55,698 nucleotides of DNA. It comes from Thermoprotei archaeon. GTDB lineage: Archaea > Thermoproteota > Thermoprotei > Gearchaeales > Gearchaeaceae. The stretch is taken from NCBI GenBank assembly GCA_017857595.1, contig JAFMCU010000008.1, positions 1 through 55,698 of the forward strand, in the 5' to 3' direction. Positions within the stretch are counted from its first letter, which is position 1. Every line of letters starts with the position of its first letter. The notes beneath the pieces are model-generated. The model did not search any database. It was not told the DNA's origin and worked only from the letters and a program-made list of their open reading frames with translations. Shown here piece after piece: positions 1 to 8,698 of the stretch. The translations under genes were made by a program, and so were the position numbers.

Positions 1-508
1 AAGCATATTTAACCATGCTAATTGAAGATTTTTCCCCATTAATTACCCATTCATCTTTATCTAGATATGCTGTTGTTTTTATCGCAGCAGCATCACTACC
101 ACAATGAGGCTCTGTTAAAGCTATTCCAAGCTGAACTTCTCCTCTAGCAACTTTCGGTAAAATTTCTTTTTTTACTTCTTCCTTTGCATAATTTTGGATT
201 ACTTCAGCGGTTAAAGCGTTGTTTATTATTATTGCATTAGCGGTATTAAAATCATATCTAGATAATTCTTCTATTGCTATACCAGTTGTTACTGCATCTG
301 CACCTTGCCCCTCATATTCCTGAGAAATTCTAATTCCAGTTAGCCCAAATTCTGCTAGCTTTTTAAAAAAATTTGGAGGAAATTCTGCCTTAGAATCCCA
401 GATAGCTTCATAAGGTAAAATTTCTCTTTGAGCAAATTCTCTAACAGCTTCTCTAAAAGTTTGTTGTTCAGGAGTAAATTCGAAGTCCATATATTCTATA
501 TTTTCCAT
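1..508 (-). CDS. acyl-CoA dehydrogenase, N-terminal part (cut by window edge)
   Basis: The reverse strand is open from an ATG at 508 down to base 1 (169 codons) and continues outside the window. The start reads MENIEYMDFEFTPEQ, followed by the helical N-terminal domain of acyl-CoA dehydrogenases. Near the edge comes the flavin/substrate-loop motif LTEPHCGSD, which is diagnostic for the family. These FAD enzymes oxidise acyl-CoA to enoyl-CoA. The catalytic glutamate lies in the missing part, so the chain-length class cannot be told. A second in-frame ATG at 490 is possible, but TPEQ with its spacing favours either start equally. A thiolase (3641) and an enoyl-CoA hydratase (44653) in the window could work with it in fatty- or branched-acid breakdown, but they are not in one operon. 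Confidence 0.88.
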   Translation of the reverse strand, partial: MENIEYMDFEFTPEQQTFREAVREFAQREILPYEAIWDSKAEFPPNFFKKLAEFGLTGIRISQEYEGQGADAVTTGIAIEELSRYDFNTANAIIINNALTAEVIQNYAKEEVKKEILPKVARGEVQLGIALTEPHCGSDAAAIKTTAYLDKDEWVINGEKSSISMVKYA

Positions 509-575
509 AAAAGATTAATTTGTGTTTATGAATAGCTAAAATTTTTAACTAAAAGAAATATAATTGAGTATCAAA

Positions 576-1229
576 ATGAAAATAGTTCTCGTATCAGTAC
601 CGGGTGGTGGAAAGACAACAATAATGCAAATGATAAAGAAAGAGCTTCCTGATGTTAATATTGTTAATTTTGGAGACCAAATGCTTAAAATAGCTAAAGA
701 AAGATACGGTATTACAGACAGAGATGAAATGAGGAAAAAAATTCCAGTAGATGAATATAAAAAGCTTCAACTTGATGCTGCAAGAGATATAGGAAAAATG
801 CAAGGTGATATAATAGTCGATACCCATGTAAGCATAAAAATGCAAGGAGGTTATTATCCAGGATTACCAGAGGATATTGCAAAGGCAATAAGCCCGGATG
901 TAATTGTTATTACAGAATATAATCCTGAAGATATTATAGAAAGGAGAAAAAAAGATATAAGTTTAAAGCAAGCCACTCAACTTAAAGAAGGTATTGTAAG
1001 TGTTCCTAGAGCAGGTAGAGAAATTGAAACACCTGAAGAAATTGAAATGCATCAAACAATGAATAGGTTATTTGCTGTAGCCGCCGCAAATTCGGCTCAA
1101 AGCTTATTAATAATCTTAAACTTAAGGTTTAAGCAAACAAAAGATTACGAACATGCAGAATTAGCTTCAAAGAAAATTATAGAATTGTTCAAAAGAAATA
1201 AAGAATTAAGCGTTAAGAGTTCAAGATAG
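576..1229 (+). CDS. adkA: archaeal-type adenylate kinase
   Basis: This is a 217-residue kinase that interconverts AMP plus ATP with two ADP. I start it at the ATG at 576 (MKIVLVSVPGGGKTT), which puts the P-loop VPGGGKTT at residues 8-15 as is usual in this family; a TTG at 564 would add four residues. DRDEMRKK near residue 45 and the DTHVSIK / GYYPGLP region near 85-100 match the archaeal AdkA family and not the bacterial Adk. Length is slightly above the typical 190-200. It lies 35 bases before gap in the same direction, so a gap-pgk promoter could sit between them. Confidence 0.85.
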   Translation: MKIVLVSVPGGGKTTIMQMIKKELPDVNIVNFGDQMLKIAKERYGITDRDEMRKKIPVDEYKKLQLDAARDIGKMQGDIIVDTHVSIKMQGGYYPGLPEDIAKAISPDVIVITEYNPEDIIERRKKDISLKQATQLKEGIVSVPRAGREIETPEEIEMHQTMNRLFAVAAANSAQSLLIILNLRFKQTKDYEHAELASKKIIELFKRNKELSVKSSR

Positions 1230-1264
1230 GAAAATTTTATTAACTTTTAAATTCTTTTACACAT

Positions 1265-2296
1265 GTGAAGATAAGAGTAGGCGTTGTAGGTGGTTATGGA
1301 ACAATAGGAAAAAGAGTAACTGATGCTATAACGCTTCAAGATGATATGCAACTTGTAGGAATAGTAGGCCCAGGTTTTGACTGGCGTGCTGCCATGATGG
1401 CGAAGAAAGGAATAAAGATATACTTAGCTCCAAACGCAAGACTTGAAGAATTTAAAAAACATAATTTTGAACCTGCTGGTACTTTAGAGGATTTATTACA
1501 AAAGGTTGATGTCGTGGTAGACGCAACCCCTGAAGGAGTAGGCGCTAAGAATAAAGCTATTTATGAAAAATTTGGAGTTAAAGCAGTTTTTGAAGGAGGT
1601 GAAGATCATGAACTTACAAATGTAAGCTTTGTAGCTGCAAGAAATTATGAAGAGAGTTTGAATAAAAAATATACCAGGGTCGTTAGTTGTAACACTACTG
1701 CTATTTGTAGAGTTGTTGGTGCAATCCATGAAAGAGTTGGAGTTAAAAAAGCAAGGGTATCGATTTTCAGAAGAGCTGCGGATCCTTGGGAATCACATAA
1801 AAAAGGAGTAATAAACACCGTCGTTCCTGAATTAGAGATTCCTTCCCATCATGGACCAGATGCCCAGACCGTTATAAAAGATCTAGATATTATTACAATG
1901 GCTGCAAAGGGAAGCCATAATTTATACCATTTACACATGGGATTTTTAGAGCTAAAAGATAAAGTATCAAGAGAGCAAATAGTTAAGGCATTAGAAGAAG
2001 AACCAAGAGTTGTTTTAGTAAGTGGAAAAGATAGAGTTGAAGCTTTAAACTCAATATTTGAAATCGGAAGAGAACTGGGTAGACCTCGGGGGGATGTTTA
2101 TGAAATACCGGTTTGGTTGGAAAGTATATCTGTAATTCAAAACGATGTAACTCTTATATGGGCTACACCGGAAGAAAGTAATGTAATACCTGAAAATATC
2201 GATGCGATTAGAGCTTTGATGGGTTCTGAAAAGGATGCATGTAGATCAATTGAAAAAACTGACAAAAGTTTAGGTGTTGTAAAGAAGTTCTTCTAG
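1265..2296 (+). CDS. gap: glyceraldehyde-3-phosphate dehydrogenase, archaeal type II
   Basis: This 343-residue NAD(P)-dependent GAPDH acts in glycolysis/gluconeogenesis. It begins at a GTG (1265); the ATG two bases earlier is immediately followed by TGA, so GTG is the only sensible start. The Rossmann motif GGYGTIGKRV is at residues 9-18, and the catalytic cysteine is Cys142 in VVSCNTTAICR, the type II archaeal signature. Full length. The stop is 2 bases before the pgk ATG, so the two are surely co-transcribed. The gap-pgk pairing is also known from Sulfolobales. Confidence 0.95.
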   Translation: MKIRVGVVGGYGTIGKRVTDAITLQDDMQLVGIVGPGFDWRAAMMAKKGIKIYLAPNARLEEFKKHNFEPAGTLEDLLQKVDVVVDATPEGVGAKNKAIYEKFGVKAVFEGGEDHELTNVSFVAARNYEESLNKKYTRVVSCNTTAICRVVGAIHERVGVKKARVSIFRRAADPWESHKKGVINTVVPELEIPSHHGPDAQTVIKDLDIITMAAKGSHNLYHLHMGFLELKDKVSREQIVKALEEEPRVVLVSGKDRVEALNSIFEIGRELGRPRGDVYEIPVWLESISVIQNDVTLIWATPEESNVIPENIDAIRALMGSEKDACRSIEKTDKSLGVVKKFF

Positions 2297-2298
2297 AA

Positions 2299-3600
2299 AT
2301 GGTTGCAAATCCATTAGGAAGCAAAATTAGAGAAGACATTCTCGAGTCAATGTTAAAAATAGATTTAGGCTTTAAAACAATGGATGATTTCGATTTCGAA
2401 GGCAAGATTGTATTGCTTAGAACAGATATGAACTTACCTTTAGACCCTAAAACTAATATGCCAATAGATTTAACTAGAATGAAGGTGTTGGCTGAAACAA
2501 CATTAACCGAACTATTAGTTAGGGGTGCAAGAGTTGTAATCTTAACGCACCAAGGTAGACCTGGAGATGCAGACTTTACAACTACAGATTTACATGCAAA
2601 AATTTTAACAAAAATGTTAAAAACAAAAGTATTTTATGTTCCTGATGTATATGGACCTAAGGCAATAGAAGCGATAAAAAAGGTTAGAGAGGGAGCATAT
2701 AGAATACTTATGCTTGAAAATGTTCGAACAGATCCGGAAGAAATGATAAAGAGAACAGGAGAAGATCATTCCATATCTAAACAAGTTCAAACTTTATCTA
2801 TGCTTTGTGATATATATGTAAATGATGCTTTTGCAGCAGCACACAGAGCTAACGCTTCACTAACAGGTTACCCCTATGTTTTACCTTCATGTGCAGGAAG
2901 AGTAATGGAATGGGAAGTAAGAGCAATTACATGGTTACTCCAATATAGTGAAAAACCCAGATTATATATAGTAGGAGGAGCAAAACTTGATGATGCAATT
3001 TCTATTTGTAAACATTTAGGAGAGACGAGCAAAGCAGATTGGATTTTTACATGTGGCTTAATAGGTAATCTATACCTAAAAGCAGCAGGCTATAATTTAG
3101 GCGAGATTAATGAAAAATTTCTTGAAAGAAAAGGTGGATTTTTGTTGATGGAAAGCGCTAAAGAAGTTCTAAATAATTATGGCGATAAGATATTCATGCC
3201 CTCAGATTTAGCTGTTGAAACTCCTAAGGGAGAAAGAGTAGAAGTTCCATTAAGCGCATTGCCTATAAATATGCCAATAAAGGACATAGGTCAATCTTCA
3301 TGCGAAATCGCTGAAGATTTAATAAATAAAGCTAGAACAATAATTGTGAGCGGGCCGCCAGGTGTTTATGAGGAAGAACAATTCTCTATAGGAACAAAAA
3401 GGATTTTTAAAGCTATTGCATTTTCTGATGCATTTTCATTGGCAGGAGGAGGACATACTGTAGCAGCATTAAATTTGACAGGCTACGCTAAATATTTTAG
3501 TCACATAAGCACAGGAGGTGGAGCTTTAATAGAAATGCTTATGGAAAAGGAATTACCCGCAATAGAAGCATTAAGAAAAAATCATAAGAAAAGTTCTTAA
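2299..3600 (+). CDS. pgk: phosphoglycerate kinase
   Basis: This 433-residue enzyme transfers phosphate between 1,3-bisphosphoglycerate and ADP, directly after GAPDH in the pathway. Substrate-loop motifs LRTDMNLPLD (about residue 40) and THQGRPGD (about 80), VGGAKLDD in mid-protein, and the nucleotide-site motif STGGGALIEML near the end are all present. The N-terminus carries about 25 residues more than bacterial PGKs, as in several archaeal forms. It starts 2 bases after gap. Confidence 0.95.
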   Translation: MVANPLGSKIREDILESMLKIDLGFKTMDDFDFEGKIVLLRTDMNLPLDPKTNMPIDLTRMKVLAETTLTELLVRGARVVILTHQGRPGDADFTTTDLHAKILTKMLKTKVFYVPDVYGPKAIEAIKKVREGAYRILMLENVRTDPEEMIKRTGEDHSISKQVQTLSMLCDIYVNDAFAAAHRANASLTGYPYVLPSCAGRVMEWEVRAITWLLQYSEKPRLYIVGGAKLDDAISICKHLGETSKADWIFTCGLIGNLYLKAAGYNLGEINEKFLERKGGFLLMESAKEVLNNYGDKIFMPSDLAVETPKGERVEVPLSALPINMPIKDIGQSSCEIAEDLINKARTIIVSGPPGVYEEEQFSIGTKRIFKAIAFSDAFSLAGGGHTVAALNLTGYAKYFSHISTGGGALIEMLMEKELPAIEALRKNHKKSS

Positions 3601-3640
3601 CTTACTTTTTTATCCGTTATAAATCATTTTTTTATTGTTT

Positions 3641-4813
3641 ATGTCTAAACCATTGGCAAGCATCGTTGCAGCTGGATGTTCAAAATTTGGTAAAAGAACA
3701 GGAGTTATGGCTAGGGAATTATTAGTAGAAGCATTTCAAGAAGCAATCTCTAAAAGTAAAGACCCTGATATTAGAAAAAAGATTAGAGTGGGATTTTTTG
3801 GAAATTTTAGCGAAATGTATGAACATCAATCACATGTTGCACCTATACTGGCAGATTGGTTGGGTTTTCACGACTTACCCGTTATAAGAACTGAAGATGC
3901 ATGTGCTTCAGGTTCAGCAGCTCTAAGAACAGGTATAATGGCAATTAAGTCGGGATTGTATGATGTTGCATTAATTGCAGGTGTAGAGAAGATGAACAAT
4001 CGAAGAACTAACGAAGTTTTAGAAGGACTTGCTATGGCAAGCGATATCGCTATAGAACAATGGAGTGGATTAACCTTTGCGGGTATATTTGCTCTAATGG
4101 CTACATGGCATATGCATAAATATGGTACAACAGAAACACAAATGGCGCTTGTAGCTGTTAAAAATCATAAAAATGCGACACTAAACCCTAAAGCACACAT
4201 GCAAAAATTGATCACTGTTGAGGATGTATTAAAATCAAGAATAGTAGCTTGGCCATTAAAGCTTTATGATTGCTCATTGATAACTGACGGTGCAGCATGC
4301 GTTATTATAACTAAACCTGAAATAGCTGAAAAATTTACAGATAATCCAATCGATATTGTAGGTAGTGGAAGTTCTAGTGATCATGAATCGTTGATTGAGA
4401 GAAAAGAAATCTCAGATATTAAGGGAATTGCTAAAGCTACAAGGGAAGCACTAGAAATGGCTGAAATAAAGATAAAAAATGTAGATGTAGCCGAATTGCA
4501 TGATTGCTTCACAATTGCAGAAATTTTAGAATATGAAGAAATAGGAATTGCTGAAAGAGGTTATGGAGGAAAATTACTGGAAGAAGGAGCGACAAATTTA
4601 GACGGTTGGTTTCCCGTAAATCCTAGTGGTGGATTAAAAGCAAAAGGTCATCCAGTAGGAGCGACGGGCATAGCTCAAATATATGAAATATTTTTACAGC
4701 TAAGAAATGAAGCAGGTCCTAGACAAATTAAAGGTGCGAAAATTGGTTTAGCCCAAAACATGGGAGGATCAGGGTCTACACACTTCGTTCATTTACTTAA
4801 GAATAGAAGTTAA
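3641..4813 (+). CDS. thiolase family acetyl-CoA acetyltransferase (SCP-x-like)
   Basis: The 390-residue product has the acyl-accepting cysteine in EDACASGSAAL (about residue 88), the helper histidine in ELHDCFT, and the C-terminal GHPVGATG loop. I choose the ATG at 3641 over the TTG at 3635. The second catalytic cysteine of classical thiolases is absent; the end reads LAQNMGGSGS, as in the archaeal thiolases that work with a DUF35 protein. The next gene, one base downstream, is that DUF35 partner. Known archaeal thiolase/DUF35/HMG-CoA synthase complexes make HMG-CoA for the mevalonate pathway; no HMG-CoA synthase is adjacent here. The role could be acetoacetyl-CoA formation or thiolysis. Confidence 0.85.
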   Translation: MSKPLASIVAAGCSKFGKRTGVMARELLVEAFQEAISKSKDPDIRKKIRVGFFGNFSEMYEHQSHVAPILADWLGFHDLPVIRTEDACASGSAALRTGIMAIKSGLYDVALIAGVEKMNNRRTNEVLEGLAMASDIAIEQWSGLTFAGIFALMATWHMHKYGTTETQMALVAVKNHKNATLNPKAHMQKLITVEDVLKSRIVAWPLKLYDCSLITDGAACVIITKPEIAEKFTDNPIDIVGSGSSSDHESLIERKEISDIKGIAKATREALEMAEIKIKNVDVAELHDCFTIAEILEYEEIGIAERGYGGKLLEEGATNLDGWFPVNPSGGLKAKGHPVGATGIAQIYEIFLQLRNEAGPRQIKGAKIGLAQNMGGSGSTHFVHLLKNRS

Positions 4814-4814
4814 T

Positions 4815-5201
4815 ATGGTATCCATAGAAGAATTTTATTCAAAACTTAATGAAGGTGAACTTTATGGAGGTAAATGTTCAAATTGTGGAAATATAACATT
4901 GCCTCCTAGACAAATATGTCCCAAATGCTTATCAACTCAAATTGACTGGTATAAACTATCGATGACTGGAGAAGTTGAGAGTTTTACTTTAATTACTGTA
5001 GCTCCTAAAAATTTTGAAAATGAAGCCCCTTATGCAGTTTGTATAGTTAAAATTTTAGAAGATGTAAAGTTTATTGGTAGAATTAAAATTAGTAGTCAAA
5101 ATGAAATAAAAGTAGGAGATAAAGTAGAATTCGTTATAGAAAAATCAATATCAAATGAATGGCCTATGTGGCCTAAAATTTACTTGAAAAAATTAAACTA
5201 A
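4815..5201 (+). CDS. DUF35 zinc-ribbon / OB-fold acyl-CoA-binding protein
   Basis: This 128-residue protein has an N-terminal rubredoxin-like zinc ribbon (KCSNCG at about 20 and CPKC at about 36) followed by a small OB-fold with GEVESFT. DUF35 proteins bind CoA thioesters and sit between thiolase and HMG-CoA synthase or related enzymes. The start is one base after the thiolase stop, so the pair is translationally linked. The 3' end overlaps the convergent dCTP-deaminase-like gene by nine bases. Confidence 0.9.
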   Translation: MVSIEEFYSKLNEGELYGGKCSNCGNITLPPRQICPKCLSTQIDWYKLSMTGEVESFTLITVAPKNFENEAPYAVCIVKILEDVKFIGRIKISSQNEIKVGDKVEFVIEKSISNEWPMWPKIYLKKLN

Positions 5202-5711
5202 ATTTTTATTTTTTAGCCAAATTGGTAAATACTTCTCATATTCAATCATTGTATTCTTTAAGATAGAAAGATACATCTTTATTTCATTTTCATTCATATA
5301 TTGGAACATAAATTCTCCATGATAAGGTTCGGGTAAACCTTCTCTCTTTATAAATTCAAGATGCATGAATGGTTCTCCCTTTTTTATTAGAATCGGTTTA
5401 TGTTCATTATTTAAGTTAACAACCTCTAGGACTATTCTACCAACGAAACCACTATGGACTTTAGCAGCATTCAAAAAAGAAAGACCTAATCTGCCAAATT
5501 TACTTTTTGCTGTCATATGCGCTACATAATTTACTGGAACATATACTATTTGATGAGATACAATATTTTTATGCTCAAGGTATTTGACTTCAACGTCTTC
5601 TTGAACAGTCAGTATGAAGCTATCTCCATCTAATAAGTTTTCGTCGAATGGATATATTACATTGTAATCTTTTTGTAATTTTAATAGTTCGCTTTTTCCT
5701 AAAACAACCAT
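5193..5711 (-). CDS. dCTP deaminase / dUTPase family protein
   Basis: The 172-residue protein has the trimeric dUTPase/Dcd fold motifs: AKSKFGRLGLSF (about 90-100) and VHSGFVGRIVLEVVN (about 110-125). The Glu in the LE pair that serves as catalytic residue in dCTP deaminases is kept, while the usual aspartate of the D-P-G-F turn is replaced (VHSGF). It is therefore a member of the family, probably dCTP deaminase-like, supplying dUMP or keeping dUTP out of DNA; exact activity is uncertain. It lies downstream of a 67-residue membrane protein and the M20 peptidase on the same strand. Confidence 0.75.
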   Translation of the reverse strand: MVVLGKSELLKLQKDYNVIYPFDENLLDGDSFILTVQEDVEVKYLEHKNIVSHQIVYVPVNYVAHMTAKSKFGRLGLSFLNAAKVHSGFVGRIVLEVVNLNNEHKPILIKKGEPFMHLEFIKREGLPEPYHGEFMFQYMNENEIKMYLSILKNTMIEYEKYLPIWLKNKNLV

Positions 5712-5743
5712 TATATTATCAATCTATAATTAAATAATTTAAA

Positions 5744-5947
5744 TTAAACGAATTTTAGAATTAGAGTTAAAATAATCATTGATAAACCAGCTAATAAGCC
5801 ATTATAAGAAATTGAATAAATGGCAATAGATATGAATAAGGGAATAATAATAGCTAAAGGTTTTTTAGTCACAATTACAAATACACTAGAAATCAGTACG
5901 AATATACTAAAGATGAGCAAATTAAATAGTTCATATATAAAATCCAT
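5744..5947 (-). CDS. small two-helix membrane protein (possible NuoJ-like fragment)
   Basis: This 67-residue protein is almost wholly hydrophobic, with two to three membrane segments. The stretch around VFVIVTKKPLA resembles the first half of NuoJ of complex I, where a similar V-x-x-x-x-K-P-x loop links helices, but this is pattern resemblance only. It sits 32 bases upstream of the dCTP-deaminase-like gene and 67 bases after the M20 peptidase on the same strand, so it may belong to that transcript. It could also be an unrelated small membrane protein. Confidence 0.5.
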   Translation of the reverse strand: MDFIYELFNLLIFSIFVLISSVFVIVTKKPLAIIIPLFISIAIYSISYNGLLAGLSMIILTLILKFV

Positions 5948-6014
5948 TAGAACAACTATTATTATACAAATAAAAAAATAATCAGAGTAAAAAAAGGTAT
6001 TACTAAAGTATTAT

Positions 6015-7190
6015 TCAGGTTGTTAAATAATCTACTAATAACTTTTTCAGTTTCTCTATATCTTTTAAATGAATGTGTTCATCTGGACCATGGAAATTAG
6101 AATCTCTACCAGCTAATCCAAAAGAAATAATAGGAATGTTTCTATTTGCGAAATATCTTCCATCGTTTCCTCCAAATTCAGTCCCGACGCTCAAATTTTT
6201 GCCATAAATTTGACTGGCAATTTTAACAAATTTTTTGACACTTGCATGATCAGGATCAGAATAATAATTTCCTCCTCCTCTTATCCAATTTAATTCAGCT
6301 TTTATTCCTAGTTTATTCGATAATATTAGCAAATATGTTTTCAATTCATTAATTGCTTCATCCACATCTTCCTCAGGAATTAGCCTCATATCAAATCTAA
6401 GATATGCTTCACTAGGAATGACATTTTCCTTTTCTCCTCCTCCCAACATTGTTATCGTAAATCTTCCAAAGTTCTTTTTTACAGGCGATATAGGAGAAGC
6501 GTCAAATTTGGATATTTTCCCAGCTCTAAGAAGCGAAAAATCTTTTAGATGATATGCGAGCCTAATTAAATCTTCTATTGCATTTCTATACATGAATGGA
6601 TATCCTGCATGCCCTTGTTCTCCATAAACCTTTATTTCCCCAAAAACAACTCCACTTGCACCAATCCCAACAAACTCATTTCCTGCATCTAATACAAGAA
6701 CTTCATCTATATTATCGCTAAAATTCTTAGAAACATATCCTGCTCCATATTCTCCTCCAACTTCTTCATCGCAGACTAAAAACATAACTACATTGTATTT
6801 TAGTTTTTCTTTAGCTTCTTTCAGTGCTCCCAACGCAACAGCTATATTACCTTTATCATCCGCCACACCTCTTCCAAATAGTTTATCTTTTTCGATAGTC
6901 AATTCGAATGGATTTTTATTCCAACCTTTACCAGGAGGTACAACGTCATAATGCATCAAAAGAGCAACAGTTTTATCCTTATTAGCGTTATACTTTGCTA
7001 CAACGTTAGGCCTATCTAGATTATCTTTAGACTCTAAAGAAGCATCGAGGACAGTAACATCCATACCTAAACTTTTACATTCTTTGACAAGATAATTGGC
7101 GCATTCTTTGTAATGCTTTTTTGTAATTGAATCGGTGTTAAAACTTATTAAATTTCTTAATACATTTATTTCATATTCTAAACTGCTCAT
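6015..7190 (-). CDS. M20 family metallopeptidase (ArgE/DapE-like)
   Basis: This 391-residue zinc hydrolase shows the M20 metal-site motifs in order: LLMHYDVVPPG (about 78-88), GRGVADDKG (about 107-115) and the Glu-Glu pair CDEEVGGEYG (about 140). A dimerisation/lid domain follows (GEQGHAGYP) and a final histidine is in FHGPDEHIH. Substrates in this family are N-acyl amino acids or di/tripeptides (acetylornithine deacetylase, succinyl-DAP desuccinylase, carboxypeptidase), and nothing nearby picks one. Confidence 0.88.
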   Translation of the reverse strand: MSSLEYEINVLRNLISFNTDSITKKHYKECANYLVKECKSLGMDVTVLDASLESKDNLDRPNVVAKYNANKDKTVALLMHYDVVPPGKGWNKNPFELTIEKDKLFGRGVADDKGNIAVALGALKEAKEKLKYNVVMFLVCDEEVGGEYGAGYVSKNFSDNIDEVLVLDAGNEFVGIGASGVVFGEIKVYGEQGHAGYPFMYRNAIEDLIRLAYHLKDFSLLRAGKISKFDASPISPVKKNFGRFTITMLGGGEKENVIPSEAYLRFDMRLIPEEDVDEAINELKTYLLILSNKLGIKAELNWIRGGGNYYSDPDHASVKKFVKIASQIYGKNLSVGTEFGGNDGRYFANRNIPIISFGLAGRDSNFHGPDEHIHLKDIEKLKKLLVDYLTT

Positions 7191-7230
7191 TATAGTCTAA
7201 TATCATTTCTCGATAAAAAAATTCTAGCTA

Positions 7231-7617
7231 TTATTTTATTTTTGACTTTTTTCTAAAAAATACCATATTCCACATGTTTATGCTATGAATAAGGACTGAA
7301 ATAATTAAAAATAAAGTTGCAACATAAAGAATAAAAATATATTGTAGAAATCCTGCAATCGATATAAATAGGAAAATAATACCAATATTCAGCAATATGT
7401 ATTCAGTATACCCTAAATTAGGATTTACAAATTTGCTTCTCGAAAAACCAGGAATAAATACATAAGGAATCCCAAAAACCATCATTACTACGAAACCAAA
7501 GAACCATATTAAAAATATTGCGTCCCTATCAAAAATAAGCATGCCTAATAAGTTAAGAGGAAGTAGTAATGTTCCAAATACTAAATATATAAATCCTGTT
7601 ACAACGTATGTCAACAC
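7231..7617 (-). CDS. four-helix membrane protein of unknown function
   Basis: The protein has 128 residues and about four membrane segments, with a short loop containing IPGFSRSKF. The pattern around GFVVMMVFGIPYVFIPGFS recalls a piece of the heme-copper-oxidase subunit I / NnrS superfamily, but the usual histidine is missing, so no heme function is claimed. The only standard start is GTG at 7617. The frame stays open for another 20-odd codons upstream (reading W-V-K-V-Y-S-S-E-P-L) without ATG, GTG or TTG, so the true start may be a rare codon. The gene is divergent from the deacetylase-fold gene at 7715. Confidence 0.6.
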   Translation of the reverse strand: MLTYVVTGFIYLVFGTLLLPLNLLGMLIFDRDAIFLIWFFGFVVMMVFGIPYVFIPGFSRSKFVNPNLGYTEYILLNIGIIFLFISIAGFLQYIFILYVATLFLIISVLIHSINMWNMVFFRKKSKIK

Positions 7618-7714
7618 AAGCCTTATGTTTCTTTCTAACGGTTCAGAGGAATAAACTTTGACCCATCTTCCAATTAAATAAATTATAATTATTTTATATT
7701 ATAATCTAAAGTTA

Positions 7715-8665
7715 ATGCAGAAAACTTATGTCATTTTAGGTCAAAATTTAGAATATGCTTTTCCTGAACCACACCCATTAAATTCAAAAAGATACTCTTT
7801 ATTTGTAGAAAATTTGAAGAATCATCCAAACGTCCAAAATGGTTCTGTAGAAATTATCGAAGGTAAATTTGCTAATGAAGATGAATTATTACTATTCCAT
7901 TCCAAATCTTACATAGATTTTGTTAAAAAGATGTCAGAATTTGGCAGTGGTTATTTAGATTACGGAGATACACCAGCTTTCAAAGGGATTTTTGAAATAT
8001 CTAGCTTTGTTGTTGGCTCAACAATATTAGCTATTGATAAAGTTTTTGAAGGTGAAAATATCCACGCTTTTAACCCTATAGGAGGCCTTCATCATGCCTA
8101 CAGAGATCGCGCGTCAGGATTTTGTGTTTTTAATGACCCTGCAATAGCAATTATTTATGCTAGAAAAAAATACGGAATCAGAAATATACTTTATTTTGAT
8201 ATTGATGCGCATCATGGAGACGGTGTTTATTATTCTTTTGAAAATGATCCATATGTTTTTATAGTTGATTACCATGAAAGTGGAAATTATTTATTTCCTG
8301 GTACAGGGTTTAGAGAAGAAAAAGGTAAAGATTTAGCTTATGGTACAAAGCTAAATATTCCTTTAGAACCTTATTCAGGCGATAAAGAATTTTTAGATAA
8401 CTTTGAAATAGTAAAAGATTTTGTTGAAAAAAATGATTATGAATTAATTCTTTTGCAATGTGGAACAGATGGGATGAAGGGAGACCCTATAACACACTTA
8501 CAATATACGGATATGGTGCACTATGAAACCGCAAAATACCTTCATAAGTTAGCTCATGAAAAGTGTAAAGGAAGAATTGTAGCTATGGGTGGCGGAGGTT
8601 ACAGTCCTGAAAATGTAGCAAAAGGATGGATAAAGGTTATAGAAGCATTCTCTATGAAAATTTAG
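7715..8665 (+). CDS. histone deacetylase / acetoin utilisation (AcuC) family hydrolase
   Basis: This 316-residue zinc amidohydrolase has GGLHHAYRDRASGFC with the tandem histidines, DIDAHHGDGV with metal-binding Asp and His, and GGGGYS near the C-terminus carrying the transition-state tyrosine. Archaeal members deacetylate proteins or small acetylated amines (polyamine-like compounds); Alba-type chromatin proteins are possible targets, but this is not shown by the context. It begins with ATG and is followed 33 bases later by trpB2. Confidence 0.88.
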   Translation: MQKTYVILGQNLEYAFPEPHPLNSKRYSLFVENLKNHPNVQNGSVEIIEGKFANEDELLLFHSKSYIDFVKKMSEFGSGYLDYGDTPAFKGIFEISSFVVGSTILAIDKVFEGENIHAFNPIGGLHHAYRDRASGFCVFNDPAIAIIYARKKYGIRNILYFDIDAHHGDGVYYSFENDPYVFIVDYHESGNYLFPGTGFREEKGKDLAYGTKLNIPLEPYSGDKEFLDNFEIVKDFVEKNDYELILLQCGTDGMKGDPITHLQYTDMVHYETAKYLHKLAHEKCKGRIVAMGGGGYSPENVAKGWIKVIEAFSMKI

Positions 8666-8698
8666 AAAAGTTAAATATTACTAAACTTTAACAGTTGT

